The position numbers and the translations under genes are program-made. A stretch of DNA of 64,000 nt, taken from positions 62,001 through 126,000 of the forward strand of contig JAKSNA010000004.1 in assembly GCA_024400295.1 (NCBI GenBank), read 5' to 3'. This document shows, one piece after another, positions 7,888 to 16,205 of the stretch (its first letter is position 1; each line of letters opens with the position of its first letter). Below the pieces are notes generated by a model. That model did not search any database, was not told the origin of the DNA, and was given only the letters and a program-made list of their open reading frames with translations. Source of the DNA: Bacteroidales bacterium. GTDB taxonomy: Bacteria > Bacteroidota > Bacteroidia > Bacteroidales > F082.

Positions 7888-8823
7888 TCACTTCAGCCTC
7901 TTCTCCAATCTTCTTTCCCAGACCAAAAGCAGCGACATCGCCCAGCGCGAGAGGAGCATCCACAGGAAACTGCCGCCAATGGCTGTGAAGAGCAGCAGGT
8001 CTTCGAGGTTGCTGTGCGACACGCAGATGTGATGGTTCAAAAGGTCGTTCTCCTCTTTCGTCGTCGTGCCTTGCTCCGCTTCGTCAATCATGATAGCGGC
8101 ACCGTAGGCGAGACCTAAAGTATTGGCTATCAGCCACAGAAACGCCGTGCGCGGCGGTAGCCCGAAGAAAAGCATCACAGGCTTCAGGAAACGCGCTATG
8201 GCCTCGATGATGCCGAACTCCTTCAGGATCCTTTGCAGCAACGTCAGTGCATAGACCAGCACTATCATCAGGCCGACGGTCTTCAAGGTGCGCAAAGCCC
8301 AGCTTTTGAGCATTTCCACGAAAGCGACATTATCCGCCGAGACGACCTCCGATGCGCCGCCCCCGAACTGTCCGGGCATTATCCTGTTCAAAACGAAAGC
8401 CAAAAGAAACGCCGACAACGTCCTGACAATCACCATCCTCGTGAAAGAAGAGCCGGTCTTGTGCTGCACCGTCGTCTCGACAATCATGTTATGCGAGCAG
8501 AGCACCATCACCGCAAGGATTGTGGCGGAGCGCATGTCGAGATGCAGTGTAGTCATCACCGCCATCGCGGTGTAACAGTTCACGAAATAGCCGGAGACGT
8601 AGGCGAGAGCCGCCTCACCTGGAAGCCCGAAGCTCGAAAACACAGGCGTCAGCCATCTCGAAATCATGTCGATAACGCCGAAGTATTGCAACAGCATGAT
8701 GCCGAACGACACGCCGGTCATTATCTTCACGAGCCACCATATCGTCTTCAGCGCGCCCGGAGTGGCAGAGCGGACACACGAAAGCATCCGCCCTAAAATC
8801 GTATTGTTGTTTTGTTCTACCAT
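7888..8823 (-). CDS. Nucleoside-recognition (Gate) domain membrane protein
   Basis: A 311-residue integral membrane protein with about eight hydrophobic segments in two similar halves. Its architecture and motifs (GLPGEAALAYVSGYFVNCYT in the first half, FFGLPPRTAFLWLIANTLGL in the second) match the nucleoside-recognition/SpmA-SpmB-like Gate family. Family members are thought to transport or gate small solutes, but the substrate is not established. The ATG at 8823 is preceded by a palindromic element (8824-8851) also found before the S46 peptidase. It is convergent with the RhuM-ORF6N gene, 4 bases apart. Confidence 0.8.
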   Translation of the reverse strand: MVEQNNNTILGRMLSCVRSATPGALKTIWWLVKIMTGVSFGIMLLQYFGVIDMISRWLTPVFSSFGLPGEAALAYVSGYFVNCYTAMAVMTTLHLDMRSATILAVMVLCSHNMIVETTVQHKTGSSFTRMVIVRTLSAFLLAFVLNRIMPGQFGGGASEVVSADNVAFVEMLKSWALRTLKTVGLMIVLVYALTLLQRILKEFGIIEAIARFLKPVMLFFGLPPRTAFLWLIANTLGLAYGAAIMIDEAEQGTTTKEENDLLNHHICVSHSNLEDLLLFTAIGGSFLWMLLSRWAMSLLLVWERRLEKRLK

Positions 8824-8851
8824 GTTACGGATATGTAACCGCTACGCGGTT
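8824..8851 (-). promoter_or_regulatory. Palindromic element directly before the start codon (first of two)
   Basis: A 28-base element, gttacggatatg then taaccgctacgcggtt, abuts the ATG of the Gate protein. aaccgc/gcggtt forms a small hairpin. A close match occupies 11112-11139, just before the S46 peptidase start, with differences mainly in the loop. Because two unrelated genes carry it in the same place and orientation, it is either a dispersed palindromic repeat or a shared 5' UTR element. Confidence 0.6.
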
Positions 8852-8878
8852 TCTGTATCACTGCTTATCCCTTAATTG

Positions 8879-8955
8879 ATTCGTAAAATTCGTGTCATTC
8901 GTGGTGATTACTTCGTGTCATTCGTGCAATTCGTGGTGATCAATTCGTGGTGATT
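8879..8955. repeat. Tandem 'attcgtgtcattcgtggtga' repeats
   Basis: Four to five imperfect copies of an ~20-bp unit (attcgtgcaattcgtggtga and variants). The last copy runs into the S46 peptidase gene and supplies its final codons (Ile-Thr-Thr-Asn-stop on the minus strand). The same unit occurs at 1496-1610 and 21609-21650. No gene is seen between 8824 and 8939. Confidence 0.75.
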
Positions 8956-11102
8956 GTCATTTCATCGATGAGCCGTGTGCACCCCGCGTATTTGTCAATC
9001 AAAAACAGCACGTAGCGGATGTCAACGCTGATGTTCTTGCAGATTGACGGGTCGTAGATGAGGTCGCTCATCGTGCCTTCCCATGTGCGGTCGAAGTTGA
9101 GTCCGAGCAGATGTCCGTCGGCGTTCAAAATCGGCGAGCCGCTGTTGCCGCCCGTCGTGTGGTTGCCGGCGATGAAGGCGACATGCATCGTGCCGTCGGC
9201 GTCGGCGTAACGGCCGTAGTCCTTCGCCTCGTAAAGCTCGCGCAGTCTGTCGGTCACGACGTAATCGTAGATGTCTGGGTTCTCCTTCTGCATGATGCCA
9301 TCAAGGGTGGTGAAGTGTCTGTAGTTGACGCCGTCCTTCGGCTTGAAGCCGCCGACCTTGCCGTAAGTCACCCTCAACGTGAAGTTCGCGTCGGGATACA
9401 TGTTCCTTTCCGGGAACACCTCAGGTATCATCTTCATCTGGCCTTCCATATAGACGCGGCGCAGCGACTTGATCTGCCTGTTGCAGGCGACGTAATTGTC
9501 CCTCACATTCTCCCTGTAGAACGAGAGCATGTCCTCGAAGGCGAGAACGGCCGGGTCCTTCGCTATTTTCTTTGCGTCTGAAACCTTGAAATTGTCGAGA
9601 AGACTGTTCACTTTCTCTTCGGAGACGAACATCGTCTTCCCGAAAAGATAATCGACGTAAGCCCTGACATCGCCTTTGTATTTCGTATCGATGTCATTCA
9701 GCAGTGCCGGACGGAAATCGGCAGGCTGCGCTGCGCGGTAAGCCGTGAGCATCGCCGACGCCACCTCCTCGTCGATGGGCTGGTGGTAATCCTTGAAAAA
9801 TGACTTTGATAAATTACGCAATTCATTGACAATCTCTTCAATATCTTCTTTCGGAGTGTCTTTCGTGACTTTTGCGAGTTCCCTGAAGTTGGCGGCAAAC
9901 TCGATGAGTTCTATCGAGAGGCCGGCTTCGGTGAAGTAGGTGTAAGCCATGCGGTATTTCTCGAAGTCGCCATAGACCTCGTTGAAATTTTTCAGCAGGT
10001 TCATGTAAGGGGCGCGGCTGCGGCTCTTGTAGCACCATTCCATGAACGACTCCTCGAAAGCCTGTTTCTTCTCCACGCCGTGGAAGCTGCGGATGCCTTC
10101 GGTGACGCCCATCCATTTCTTCCATCCGTTGCCGAGGCCGGCGTGCTTGCTGGCGTACTGTATGCGCACCTTCGGGTCTTTCTCCTGGTATTTGTTGTAG
10201 ATGTCGAGTATCTGTCCGCGGAGGTCAACGATGACGGGATAGACTACGTTGGCTTCCTGGTTGACGGCCACCGAAGGGAGGTATTCCGTCGTGCGGGCGG
10301 GATAGCCGAAGACGAAGGTGAAGTCGTTCTCGTTTGCGCCTTTCAGTGATATTGTGAAATGATAATCTGGTTTGTAAGGGACGTTGTTCTCGTCATATTC
10401 GACGGGTTTCCCTTCCGGGGAGACGTATATCCTGAAGATGGAGAAGTCGCCTGTGTGACGCGGCCACACCCAGTTGTCGGTGTCGCCGCCGAACTTGCCG
10501 ATGTTTGACGGCGGTGCGCCGACCATGCGGATGTCTTTGAAGACCTCGTTGTAGATTGCGAAGAACTGGTTTCCTTCGTAGAACGGCTCTATCGTCACCT
10601 CGTATTCTGTTTCTTTCTGGAGCAGTTCGGTGAGGCGTTTGACGTTGGCGTTGACGGTGCTGTCGCGTTGTGCGTCGGTCATCTCTCGTGTTACATTATA
10701 AAGGATTTTCTCGGTGACGTCGCGCATCTCTTTCATCATCGTGGCGGTGAGGCCCGGGCAGGCGAGTTCTTCCTGTTGTGTCATGGCCCAGAAGCCGTCG
10801 GTGAGGTAGTCGTGTTCGACGGTGGAGTGGCGTTGTATCCAGCCGTAGCCGCAGTGGTGGTTGGTCAGCAGCAGCCCCTGGTCGCTGACGAGCTCGCCGG
10901 TGCAGCCGCCGCCGAACAGCACGACAGCGTCTTTCATCGAGCTGTGGTTCATCGAGTAGATGTCATCGGCACTGATTCTCATGCCCATCTCCTGCATCTC
11001 CTTCTCGTTTTTCTGGAGGAGAAGCGGTATCCACATGCCTTCGGCACGCACGTTGCCGGCAAACATGACGGATGCGATTAATGTCAAAAAGATTCTCTTC
11101 AT
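8940..11102 (-). CDS. S46 family dipeptidyl-peptidase, DPP11-like (Asp/Glu-specific)
   Basis: A 720-residue periplasmic serine exopeptidase that removes dipeptides from oligopeptides in asaccharolytic or proteolytic Bacteroidota. The signal peptide ends NVRAEG. The catalytic triad is visible: His in TNHHCGYG, Asp in KFGGDTDNWVWPRHTG, Ser in GGNSGSP. Exactly 18 residues after that Ser is Arg (GLNFDR), the position where DPP11 has Arg and DPP7 has Gly, so preference for acidic P1 residues is predicted. The ATG at 11102 is chosen over the 86-codon upstream extension because a signal peptide starts there and a -7 box (TATTTTTG on the minus strand, 11176-11183) lies upstream. The last codons are made by an intergenic repeat. 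Confidence 0.92.
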   Translation of the reverse strand: MKRIFLTLIASVMFAGNVRAEGMWIPLLLQKNEKEMQEMGMRISADDIYSMNHSSMKDAVVLFGGGCTGELVSDQGLLLTNHHCGYGWIQRHSTVEHDYLTDGFWAMTQQEELACPGLTATMMKEMRDVTEKILYNVTREMTDAQRDSTVNANVKRLTELLQKETEYEVTIEPFYEGNQFFAIYNEVFKDIRMVGAPPSNIGKFGGDTDNWVWPRHTGDFSIFRIYVSPEGKPVEYDENNVPYKPDYHFTISLKGANENDFTFVFGYPARTTEYLPSVAVNQEANVVYPVIVDLRGQILDIYNKYQEKDPKVRIQYASKHAGLGNGWKKWMGVTEGIRSFHGVEKKQAFEESFMEWCYKSRSRAPYMNLLKNFNEVYGDFEKYRMAYTYFTEAGLSIELIEFAANFRELAKVTKDTPKEDIEEIVNELRNLSKSFFKDYHQPIDEEVASAMLTAYRAAQPADFRPALLNDIDTKYKGDVRAYVDYLFGKTMFVSEEKVNSLLDNFKVSDAKKIAKDPAVLAFEDMLSFYRENVRDNYVACNRQIKSLRRVYMEGQMKMIPEVFPERNMYPDANFTLRVTYGKVGGFKPKDGVNYRHFTTLDGIMQKENPDIYDYVVTDRLRELYEAKDYGRYADADGTMHVAFIAGNHTTGGNSGSPILNADGHLLGLNFDRTWEGTMSDLIYDPSICKNISVDIRYVLFLIDKYAGCTRLIDEMTITTN

Positions 11103-11111
11103 AGTAGTTAT

Positions 11112-11139
11112 GTTACTGATATGCAACCGCTGTGCGGTT
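11112..11139 (-). promoter_or_regulatory. Palindromic element before the S46 start (second of two)
   Basis: gttactgatatg followed by caaccgctgtgcggtt, 9 bases upstream of the start codon and downstream of the -7 box at 11176-11183. It would lie in the 5' UTR and form an aaccgc/gcggtt hairpin. It is the partner of 8824-8851. Confidence 0.6.
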
Positions 11140-11293
11140 ATAGTTGAACTTAATTTTTTAAATTGTTTGAAGTTGCAAAAATATGAAAAAAGTTTATACG
11201 GAAATCCATGAAATTCCCAACTACCTGAAACTCCTTTTATCTCGTGGAATCGCCGCATCATGCTGCAAACACGGAAGCAAACGCCATTAATGG

Positions 11294-11325
11294 CAAAGCG
11301 ACGGCAATGCAGATTACCGTCGCTT
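11294..11325 (-). terminator. Hairpin downstream of tRNA-Lys
   Basis: A 10-bp stem (aaagcgacgg pairing with ccgtcgcttt) with a 12-nt loop, just past the 3' end of the tRNA on the minus strand. The flanks are A- and T-rich on both sides, so it could terminate transcription in either direction. Confidence 0.65.
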
Positions 11326-11328
11326 TTG

Positions 11329-11401
11329 TACATCCTCAGGGATTCGAACCCTGGACCCATTGATTAAGAGTCAATTGCTCTACCAACTGAGCTAAGGATG
11401 C
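11329..11401 (-). tRNA. tRNA-Lys (CTT anticodon)
   Basis: On the minus strand the sequence folds as a cloverleaf: acceptor gcatcct/aggatgt, D arm gctc-agttggta-gagc, anticodon arm attga-ctcttaa-tcaat with anticodon CTT, and T loop ttcgaat. CCA is not encoded, as is common in Bacteroidota. One oddity is the 3' side of the T stem: it has an extra C (cagggttcgaatcccctg), giving a bulge or a 6-nt strand. A promoter (TTG, 19 bases, TACTTTTG) lies upstream. Confidence 0.9.
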
Positions 11402-11418
11402 ATCTTTGATTTCGGGTG

Positions 11419-11448
11419 CAAAAGTACTGCTTTTTTTTTAATGTACAA
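11419..11448 (-). promoter_or_regulatory. tRNA-Lys promoter
   Basis: On the minus strand, TTG (complement of 11446-11448), a 19-base A-rich spacer, then TACTTTTG (complement of 11419-11426), ending 18 bases before the mature 5' end of the tRNA. It matches the Bacteroidota -33/-7 arrangement well. Confidence 0.7.
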
Positions 11449-11476
11449 CATTTTTTTTTATTTTTTTATATCCCTA

Positions 11477-11505
11477 TTGATATTCAGCATTTTTTTGTAC
11501 TTTTG
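11477..11505 (+). promoter_or_regulatory. Promoter of the glycosyltransferase gene
   Basis: TTG at 11477-11479, 18 bases, TACTTTTG at 11498-11505, then a 24-base leader to the ATG at 11530. Confidence 0.6.
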
Positions 11506-11529
11506 CAACCTCATTAAGGTTCATTTTTT

Positions 11530-12444
11530 ATGAGAATAACAGGTTTTACATACGTCAGAAATGGTATTAATTACCAATATCCATTCGTCGAATCAATAAA
11601 ATCGGCACTTACTATTGTCGATGAAATGATTGTGGTTGTGGGCGATTCGACCGACGGGACGCGGCAGGCTGTTGAAAATATTAACTCTGAAAAAATCCGT
11701 ATCATCGACTCGGTATGGGATATGGACCTTCGCAAAGACGGGAAAATTTTCGCCATTCAGACAAATATCGGTCTTCTCGAAGCAAAAGGCGACTGGCTGC
11801 TACACATCCAAGCTGACGAGGTTCTTCATGAGTCGGCCAGGGAACAGATAATAAAGTATATGGAAATCGCCGACAAATACGATGACATTGACGGCCTGCT
11901 CTTCCATTACTATCACTTTTGGGGCGACTATAATCACATCCGTACGACACGCGAAGTCCATCCTTACGAAATAAGAGCCTTCAAGCCTAACCGTAATGTC
12001 TTTTCATATAAGGATTCACAAGGTTTCAGGAAATATTCATCTTACGAGAATTATCTCGCAGGCGAGAAAGGTGAAAAACTGAAAGTCATTGACTGTGGGG
12101 TCATGATTTATCATTATTCATATTGCAGGAATCCGAAGTTAATGCAGCAAAAGACCAAGTTTTTCGCAAGATTCTGGCATAATAATGAAGAACTTGATGC
12201 AAAATTCAAAGAAGCTGACTTCGATTATAATGATGTTGACTATCTGTGCGAATTTAAAGGTGAACACCCTGTTTTCATGAAAGATACTATCAAAAAGAAA
12301 GACTGGGATTTCACCTACGATCCGTCGAAATCAACCATGAATTTCAAGGGTAAGCTTCTGATGTGGCTTGAAAAACGCCTGCACCGTGAACTTTTCAGAT
12401 ATACAAACTACATCCTCGTAAGAGACTTAGATAAAAGACGCTGA
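11530..12444 (+). CDS. Glycosyltransferase family 2-like protein
   Basis: A 304-residue protein with a GT-A nucleotide-sugar-binding N-terminus: RITGFTYVRNG, VDEMIVVVGDSTDGTRQ and then GDWLLHIQADEVLHES, where QADE takes the place of the classical DxD metal motif. No signal peptide or membrane segment is seen, so it is cytoplasmic, perhaps attached peripherally through its basic C-terminus (LEKRLHRELFRYTNYILVR). Donor and acceptor cannot be read from the sequence. It is monocistronic with its own promoter, followed by argF. Confidence 0.8.
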   Translation: MRITGFTYVRNGINYQYPFVESIKSALTIVDEMIVVVGDSTDGTRQAVENINSEKIRIIDSVWDMDLRKDGKIFAIQTNIGLLEAKGDWLLHIQADEVLHESAREQIIKYMEIADKYDDIDGLLFHYYHFWGDYNHIRTTREVHPYEIRAFKPNRNVFSYKDSQGFRKYSSYENYLAGEKGEKLKVIDCGVMIYHYSYCRNPKLMQQKTKFFARFWHNNEELDAKFKEADFDYNDVDYLCEFKGEHPVFMKDTIKKKDWDFTYDPSKSTMNFKGKLLMWLEKRLHRELFRYTNYILVRDLDKRR

Positions 12445-12487
12445 TTCAGTACGAAATTTTTTCACACTAATTTAAAAGTATATAATC

Positions 12488-13489
12488 ATGGCATTTAACC
12501 TTAGAAACAGAAACTTTCTGAAGCTTTTAGACTTCACACCAGAGGAAATCAAATTCTTCCTTAAACTTGCTGCTGACCTCAAGACAGCCAAGTACACAGG
12601 CACGGAGCAGCCTACTTTGAAGGGCAAGAACATCGCCCTCATCTTCGAAAAGACTTCGACACGTACACGTTGCGCATTCGAGACAGCCGCCTACGACCAG
12701 GGCGCACACGTCACCTACCTCGGCCCGACTGGCTCACAGATCGGCGTCAAGGAATCGATGAAAGACACGGCTCGCGTCCTTGGCCGCATGTACGACGGCA
12801 TCGAATACCGCGGCTTCGCGCAGAAGACTGTCGAAGAACTCGCCAAATACGCAGGCGTGCCGGTATGGAACGGCCTCACAAACGAGTTCCACCCGACACA
12901 GATCCTCGCCGACTTCCTCACAATGCAGGAACACGTTGACAAGCCTCTCAACCAGGTCAGTTACGCCTACGTCGGCGACGCCCGTTTCAACATGGGCAAC
13001 TCTCTCATGGTCGGCGGCGCGAAGATGGGCATGGACGTCCGCATCGTCGCCCCGAAAGAGCTGTGGCCTGCACAGGACCTCATTGACACATGCAAGGAAA
13101 TTGCAAAGGAGACTGGCGCAACAGTGACAGTGACCGACAACGTCGAAGAAGGCGTCAAAGGCTGCGACTTCATCTACACCGACGTCTGGGTATCAATGGG
13201 CGAACCGGCTGAAGTGTGGGCTCAGAGAATCAACCTCCTCCGTCCATATCAGGTCAACAAACAGATGATGGAGATGACAGGCAACCCGAACTGCAAGTTC
13301 ATGCACTGCCTGCCGGCTTACCATAACCTCGAGACACAGGTTGGCCGCGACGTCAACAAACAGTTCGGCCTCGACGGAATCGAAGTCACTGAAGAAGTGT
13401 TCGAAGGCAAGAACTCTATCGTGTTCGACGAAGCCGAGAACCGTATGCACACCATCAAGGCCGTCATGGTCGCAACACTCGGAGATTAA
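12488..13489 (+). CDS. argF: Ornithine carbamoyltransferase
   Basis: A 333-residue cytoplasmic enzyme joining carbamoyl phosphate and ornithine to make citrulline in arginine synthesis (or the reverse in the arginine deiminase pathway). The carbamoyl-phosphate motif STRTR, the HPTQ motif ([13 protein letters not shown]), the ornithine-side DVWVSMGE and the HCLPA loop (MHCLPAYH) are all present. The overall sequence is very close to the enterobacterial ArgF/ArgI and ArcB type, not to the N-succinylornithine transcarbamylase known from Bacteroides. Length is normal. It ends 33 bases before a perfect bidirectional terminator. A catabolic ArcB role cannot be excluded from sequence alone; no arcA or arcC lies nearby. 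Confidence 0.95.
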   Translation: MAFNLRNRNFLKLLDFTPEEIKFFLKLAADLKTAKYTGTEQPTLKGKNIALIFEKTSTRTRCAFETAAYDQGAHVTYLGPTGSQIGVKESMKDTARVLGRMYDGIEYRGFAQKTVEELAKYAGVPVWNGLTNEFHPTQILADFLTMQEHVDKPLNQVSYAYVGDARFNMGNSLMVGGAKMGMDVRIVAPKELWPAQDLIDTCKEIAKETGATVTVTDNVEEGVKGCDFIYTDVWVSMGEPAEVWAQRINLLRPYQVNKQMMEMTGNPNCKFMHCLPAYHNLETQVGRDVNKQFGLDGIEVTEEVFEGKNSIVFDEAENRMHTIKAVMVATLGD

Positions 13490-13522
13490 TCAGTTAAGAG
13501 AGTAAAGAGTAGAGTTAAGAGA

Positions 13523-13552
13523 AAGCCTCCGCCGGAAATCCGGCGGAGGCTT
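13523..13552. terminator. Bidirectional terminator between argF and the beta-barrel genes
   Basis: A perfect 14-bp inverted repeat (aagcctccgccgga / tccggcggaggctt) with a 2-nt loop, A-rich on one side and T-rich on the other, between convergent genes. Confidence 0.9.
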
Positions 13553-13579
13553 ATATTTAAAATTCATCGACAATTCCTA

Positions 13580-14287
13580 TCAGTCAAATATTGATTTCTG
13601 CATTTTATTGACCTTTATCCTCAATCCGACATTTACACTGAACTGAATATTGTGCATTTTCACATCACCCATGTCAATCAACTCCTCATCACCTGAATTG
13701 AGATTAGTGAAGCTGTAACGCTGGGCGACACTCAAAAACGAACGGACTCGCTTTCCCCAAACCCAACTGAACTCCACCTCGCACACTTCAGCAAAATCAA
13801 ATTTGTTCTTTGTGTCAAAAACGTCTTTGTAATCTTCACAATTATAGACATATTTCATCTTCGACGACGCCAAATAACCAAACTGAACGCCTATCTTCGG
13901 GGCGACAGAGAAACTCCTGTCACTCCTGCCGAAACGATAACCGAACATCAACGGCACCGAAACATAATTGAACTTGAAGTTGATTTTATCCAAAGGATAT
14001 TCAAGCAACGACTCAAGTTCTTCAAGATTATTCAAAATATAACCCGACTCATTGTAAGTCAATGCAGTCTCAATGATGTACGGCTTCTTGAACTGATGCT
14101 GGTACCTGACACCGCCGACGAAACCGCCTTTCATCATCGAATGACTTTTCAAATCGTACTTGTCGTTTCCGAAAACCATTCCACTGAAATTGCCACCCAA
14201 GGCCGGAATTATGAAGTCTTCCTGCGCTTTGACATTAGTAGCTGTTATCGCCAAAAGTAAAATTATTACTATTCTCTTCATCATCAA
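13580..14287 (-). CDS. PorT-like outer-membrane beta-barrel protein 1
   Basis: A 235-residue protein with a clear signal peptide (cleavage near NVKAQE) and alternating amphipathic strands ending in a Lys-rich C-terminus. Phrases such as GGFVGGVRYQHQFKKPY, NYVSVPLMFGYRFG and FSVAPKIGVQFGYL are typical of the small outer-membrane beta-barrel (PorT/OprF-like) proteins of Bacteroidota. The specific role is unknown. It is the second gene of a pair with its paralogue at 14301-14987, 13 bases apart, both minus strand. Confidence 0.75.
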   Translation of the reverse strand: MMMKRIVIILLLAITATNVKAQEDFIIPALGGNFSGMVFGNDKYDLKSHSMMKGGFVGGVRYQHQFKKPYIIETALTYNESGYILNNLEELESLLEYPLDKINFKFNYVSVPLMFGYRFGRSDRSFSVAPKIGVQFGYLASSKMKYVYNCEDYKDVFDTKNKFDFAEVCEVEFSWVWGKRVRSFLSVAQRYSFTNLNSGDEELIDMGDVKMHNIQFSVNVGLRIKVNKMQKSIFD

Positions 14288-14300
14288 TATTATTTATTCT

Positions 14301-14987
14301 TCAAAATTCATAAACTTCCTTATCTCGGTTTGTGAGCTTGATTTTCACACCGGCATTTCCGGTAATCACATATTGGCGAATCCCGGGAATTTCATAACCT
14401 TCAACAACATTCGCGATGTTTGAATACGTTATGATGTCCCATCCATCTCTTCCGTTTACGTTCACAAAAATGCTCATCACGCTGTTTATTTTCCAGGCTA
14501 ACTCAAGTTCGAGCACGCAACGCCAGTCAACTTTGTTGTCAACCTTCGCATCGTACTTCTCTCCTTGGAATTCTGCGGAAGTATTCACAAAGAAACTCGG
14601 AACGACACCTACCTTCGGCGAAATGCTGAAATTATCATTTTCACCAAGGTAGAAATTATATCCTAACAATAACGAAACGGAAATGAAATCATTGCGGAAG
14701 TCGATCCTTTCCATCAAATTCGTTTCCGGAACCGTCAGGCTGTAGCCGCATTTGTTATAGAACGACTGCAACTCAACGAGAAATGGTTTCTTAAAATCAT
14801 GCTGAACCTTCAAACCAGCCGAAAAACCAGTTTTCATTCCTGTATAGTCCTGCATTTTAAAAACATCGTCTTTGATTTCCACGCCGCTGCCATTGACACC
14901 GCCAAATGCGGAAAGCGAAAACCCCGACTGTGCATTGATATTCAATGCAATTATTAAAATTATAATAAATGTTGAAATTTTTTTCAT
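14301..14987 (-). CDS. PorT-like outer-membrane beta-barrel protein 2
   Basis: A 228-residue paralogue of the downstream protein. Signal peptide ends LNINAQ; shared features are GMKTGFSAGLKVQHDFKKPF, SVSLLLGYNFYL and FSISPKVGVVPSF. Alignment of the repeated landmarks (KKP, the NKCGY/NESGY segment, SPKVGV/APKIGV) supports a tandem duplication with considerable divergence. It is transcribed first in the two-gene unit. The upstream 14988-15259 gap is strongly AT-rich and holds divergent promoters but no gene. Confidence 0.72.
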   Translation of the reverse strand: MKKISTFIIILIIALNINAQSGFSLSAFGGVNGSGVEIKDDVFKMQDYTGMKTGFSAGLKVQHDFKKPFLVELQSFYNKCGYSLTVPETNLMERIDFRNDFISVSLLLGYNFYLGENDNFSISPKVGVVPSFFVNTSAEFQGEKYDAKVDNKVDWRCVLELELAWKINSVMSIFVNVNGRDGWDIITYSNIANVVEGYEIPGIRQYVITGNAGVKIKLTNRDKEVYEF

Positions 14988-15234
14988 TTTAATTTTTTAA
15001 ATAAACTACGCCTTAATGAATAGGTTTATTATACATTTGTTTTATTCTTTATATATCATATTACTACTTTGATTCATAAAGTTAATCAACACCTATTTTT
15101 CATAAATTCTATTAAGCCGCAAAATTAAAACTAATTTTTCAAATATTTTCTTTTTATAAAAAAAATATTGTCAGATAACTAACTATATTGCATTTTCAAA
15201 TTAAAAAATAATATTAAATAAAATGAAAATATTA

Positions 15235-15242
15235 TAATTTTG
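15235..15242 (+). promoter_or_regulatory. -7 promoter box TAATTTTG upstream of mntP
   Basis: TAATTTTG lies 17 bases before the ATG at 15260. The short leader leaves no room for a yybP-ykoY manganese riboswitch. Confidence 0.5.
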
Positions 15243-15259
15243 CGCTTTAAATTTCTGAT

Positions 15260-15823
15260 ATGGATTTTATAACTATTCTCGGAATTGGAGTAGCACTTTC
15301 AATGGACGCTTTTTCGGTTTCAATTTGTAAAGGCTTGGCTACCAAGAAGTTCTCTTTCAGAACTGCTGTCATCTGCGGAATCTGGTTTGGTGGTTTTCAG
15401 GCCCTGATGCCTGTCATCGGTTATTTTTTGGGAGCGCAGTTTGAGCATTTGATAGTTGCAATAGACCATTGGATTGCTTTCGGACTACTTTTATTAATTG
15501 GTGCCAACATGATCCGCGAAGCCTTTTCCGATGACGAGTCAGAAAAGCCAGACTCAACAACAGGCTTCAAGACAATGTTTCTGCTTGCCGTCGCAACAAG
15601 CATCGATGCCTTGGCTGTCGGCGTGTCGTTCGCCTTCCTGCAAGTCAACATCTTGATCCCAATATTAATAATAGGTGTGACAACTTTCATTTTCAGTTTT
15701 GGCGGTGTCGCCATCGGAAACTTTTTCGGCTCGCGATATTCGAAACCCGCCGAAATCACAGGCGGCGTGATACTTATTCTGCTCGGCACAAAGATTCTGC
15801 TCGAACATTTGAATGTTATATGA
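15260..15823 (+). CDS. mntP: MntP-family manganese efflux pump
   Basis: A 187-residue polytopic inner-membrane protein with six predicted helices in two inverted repeats. The paired acidic motifs expected of MntP (DUF204) are present: [13 protein letters not shown] in helix 1 and the repeat [15 protein letters not shown] in the second half. It exports Mn2+ to prevent toxicity. Length is normal. It is a single gene with its own promoter, flanked by AT-rich intergenic DNA on both sides. Confidence 0.88.
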   Translation: MDFITILGIGVALSMDAFSVSICKGLATKKFSFRTAVICGIWFGGFQALMPVIGYFLGAQFEHLIVAIDHWIAFGLLLLIGANMIREAFSDDESEKPDSTTGFKTMFLLAVATSIDALAVGVSFAFLQVNILIPILIIGVTTFIFSFGGVAIGNFFGSRYSKPAEITGGVILILLGTKILLEHLNVI

Positions 15824-16205
15824 TTATTTCTTAATTTAAAATTAATGAAAAATAAAATAATTGGTATTAATAAGTTATTGTTGATAACTATTTAATATTT
15901 TAATTATCAATTATTTAAATATAAATTAAATGTTGATAATAATGTTAAATACAAGTAAAAAATTTTTAAAAACTTAACAAAAACAGCAAGGATGTGAAAT
16001 GAATGAAAGTTGTTATTAATTTCAAACAATTTTGTAAACTTTTATAATTAAAATTTGTTGATAACTTTTAAATATTGATTAACAAATACATATAAAAACA
16101 CTGAAAATTACATAATTTTATAACTTGTTCAAAATTAGTAAAAAAGCGGTTGTAGCGTTTTGATATTTTTTCTACTTTTGTAAAAATTTTTTCAACATTT
16201 GCGTT
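15824..16205. other. AT-rich intergenic region with three TGTTGATAA 9-mers (possible oriC or protein-binding region)
   Basis: A 382-base non-coding gap with very low GC. The 9-mer tgttgataa occurs exactly three times in the same orientation: 15879-15887, 15931-15939 and 16056-16064. Its complement, ttatcaaca, is one or two changes from the DnaA box TTATNCACA. Long A/T tracts that could unwind lie between the copies. TACTTTTG at 16173-16180 is the likely rpiB promoter. No coding sequence is visible. An origin of replication is possible but unproven; dnaA, dnaN and gidA are not in the window. Confidence 0.4.

Noticed and set aside
11103-11360. 86-codon N-terminal extension of the S46 peptidase
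   Set aside because: It crosses the -7 box at 11176-11183 and the tRNA terminator region; a clean signal peptide starts at 11102.
15176-15259. Manganese (yybP-ykoY) riboswitch before mntP
   Set aside because: Leader too short and AT-rich; no conserved core seen.
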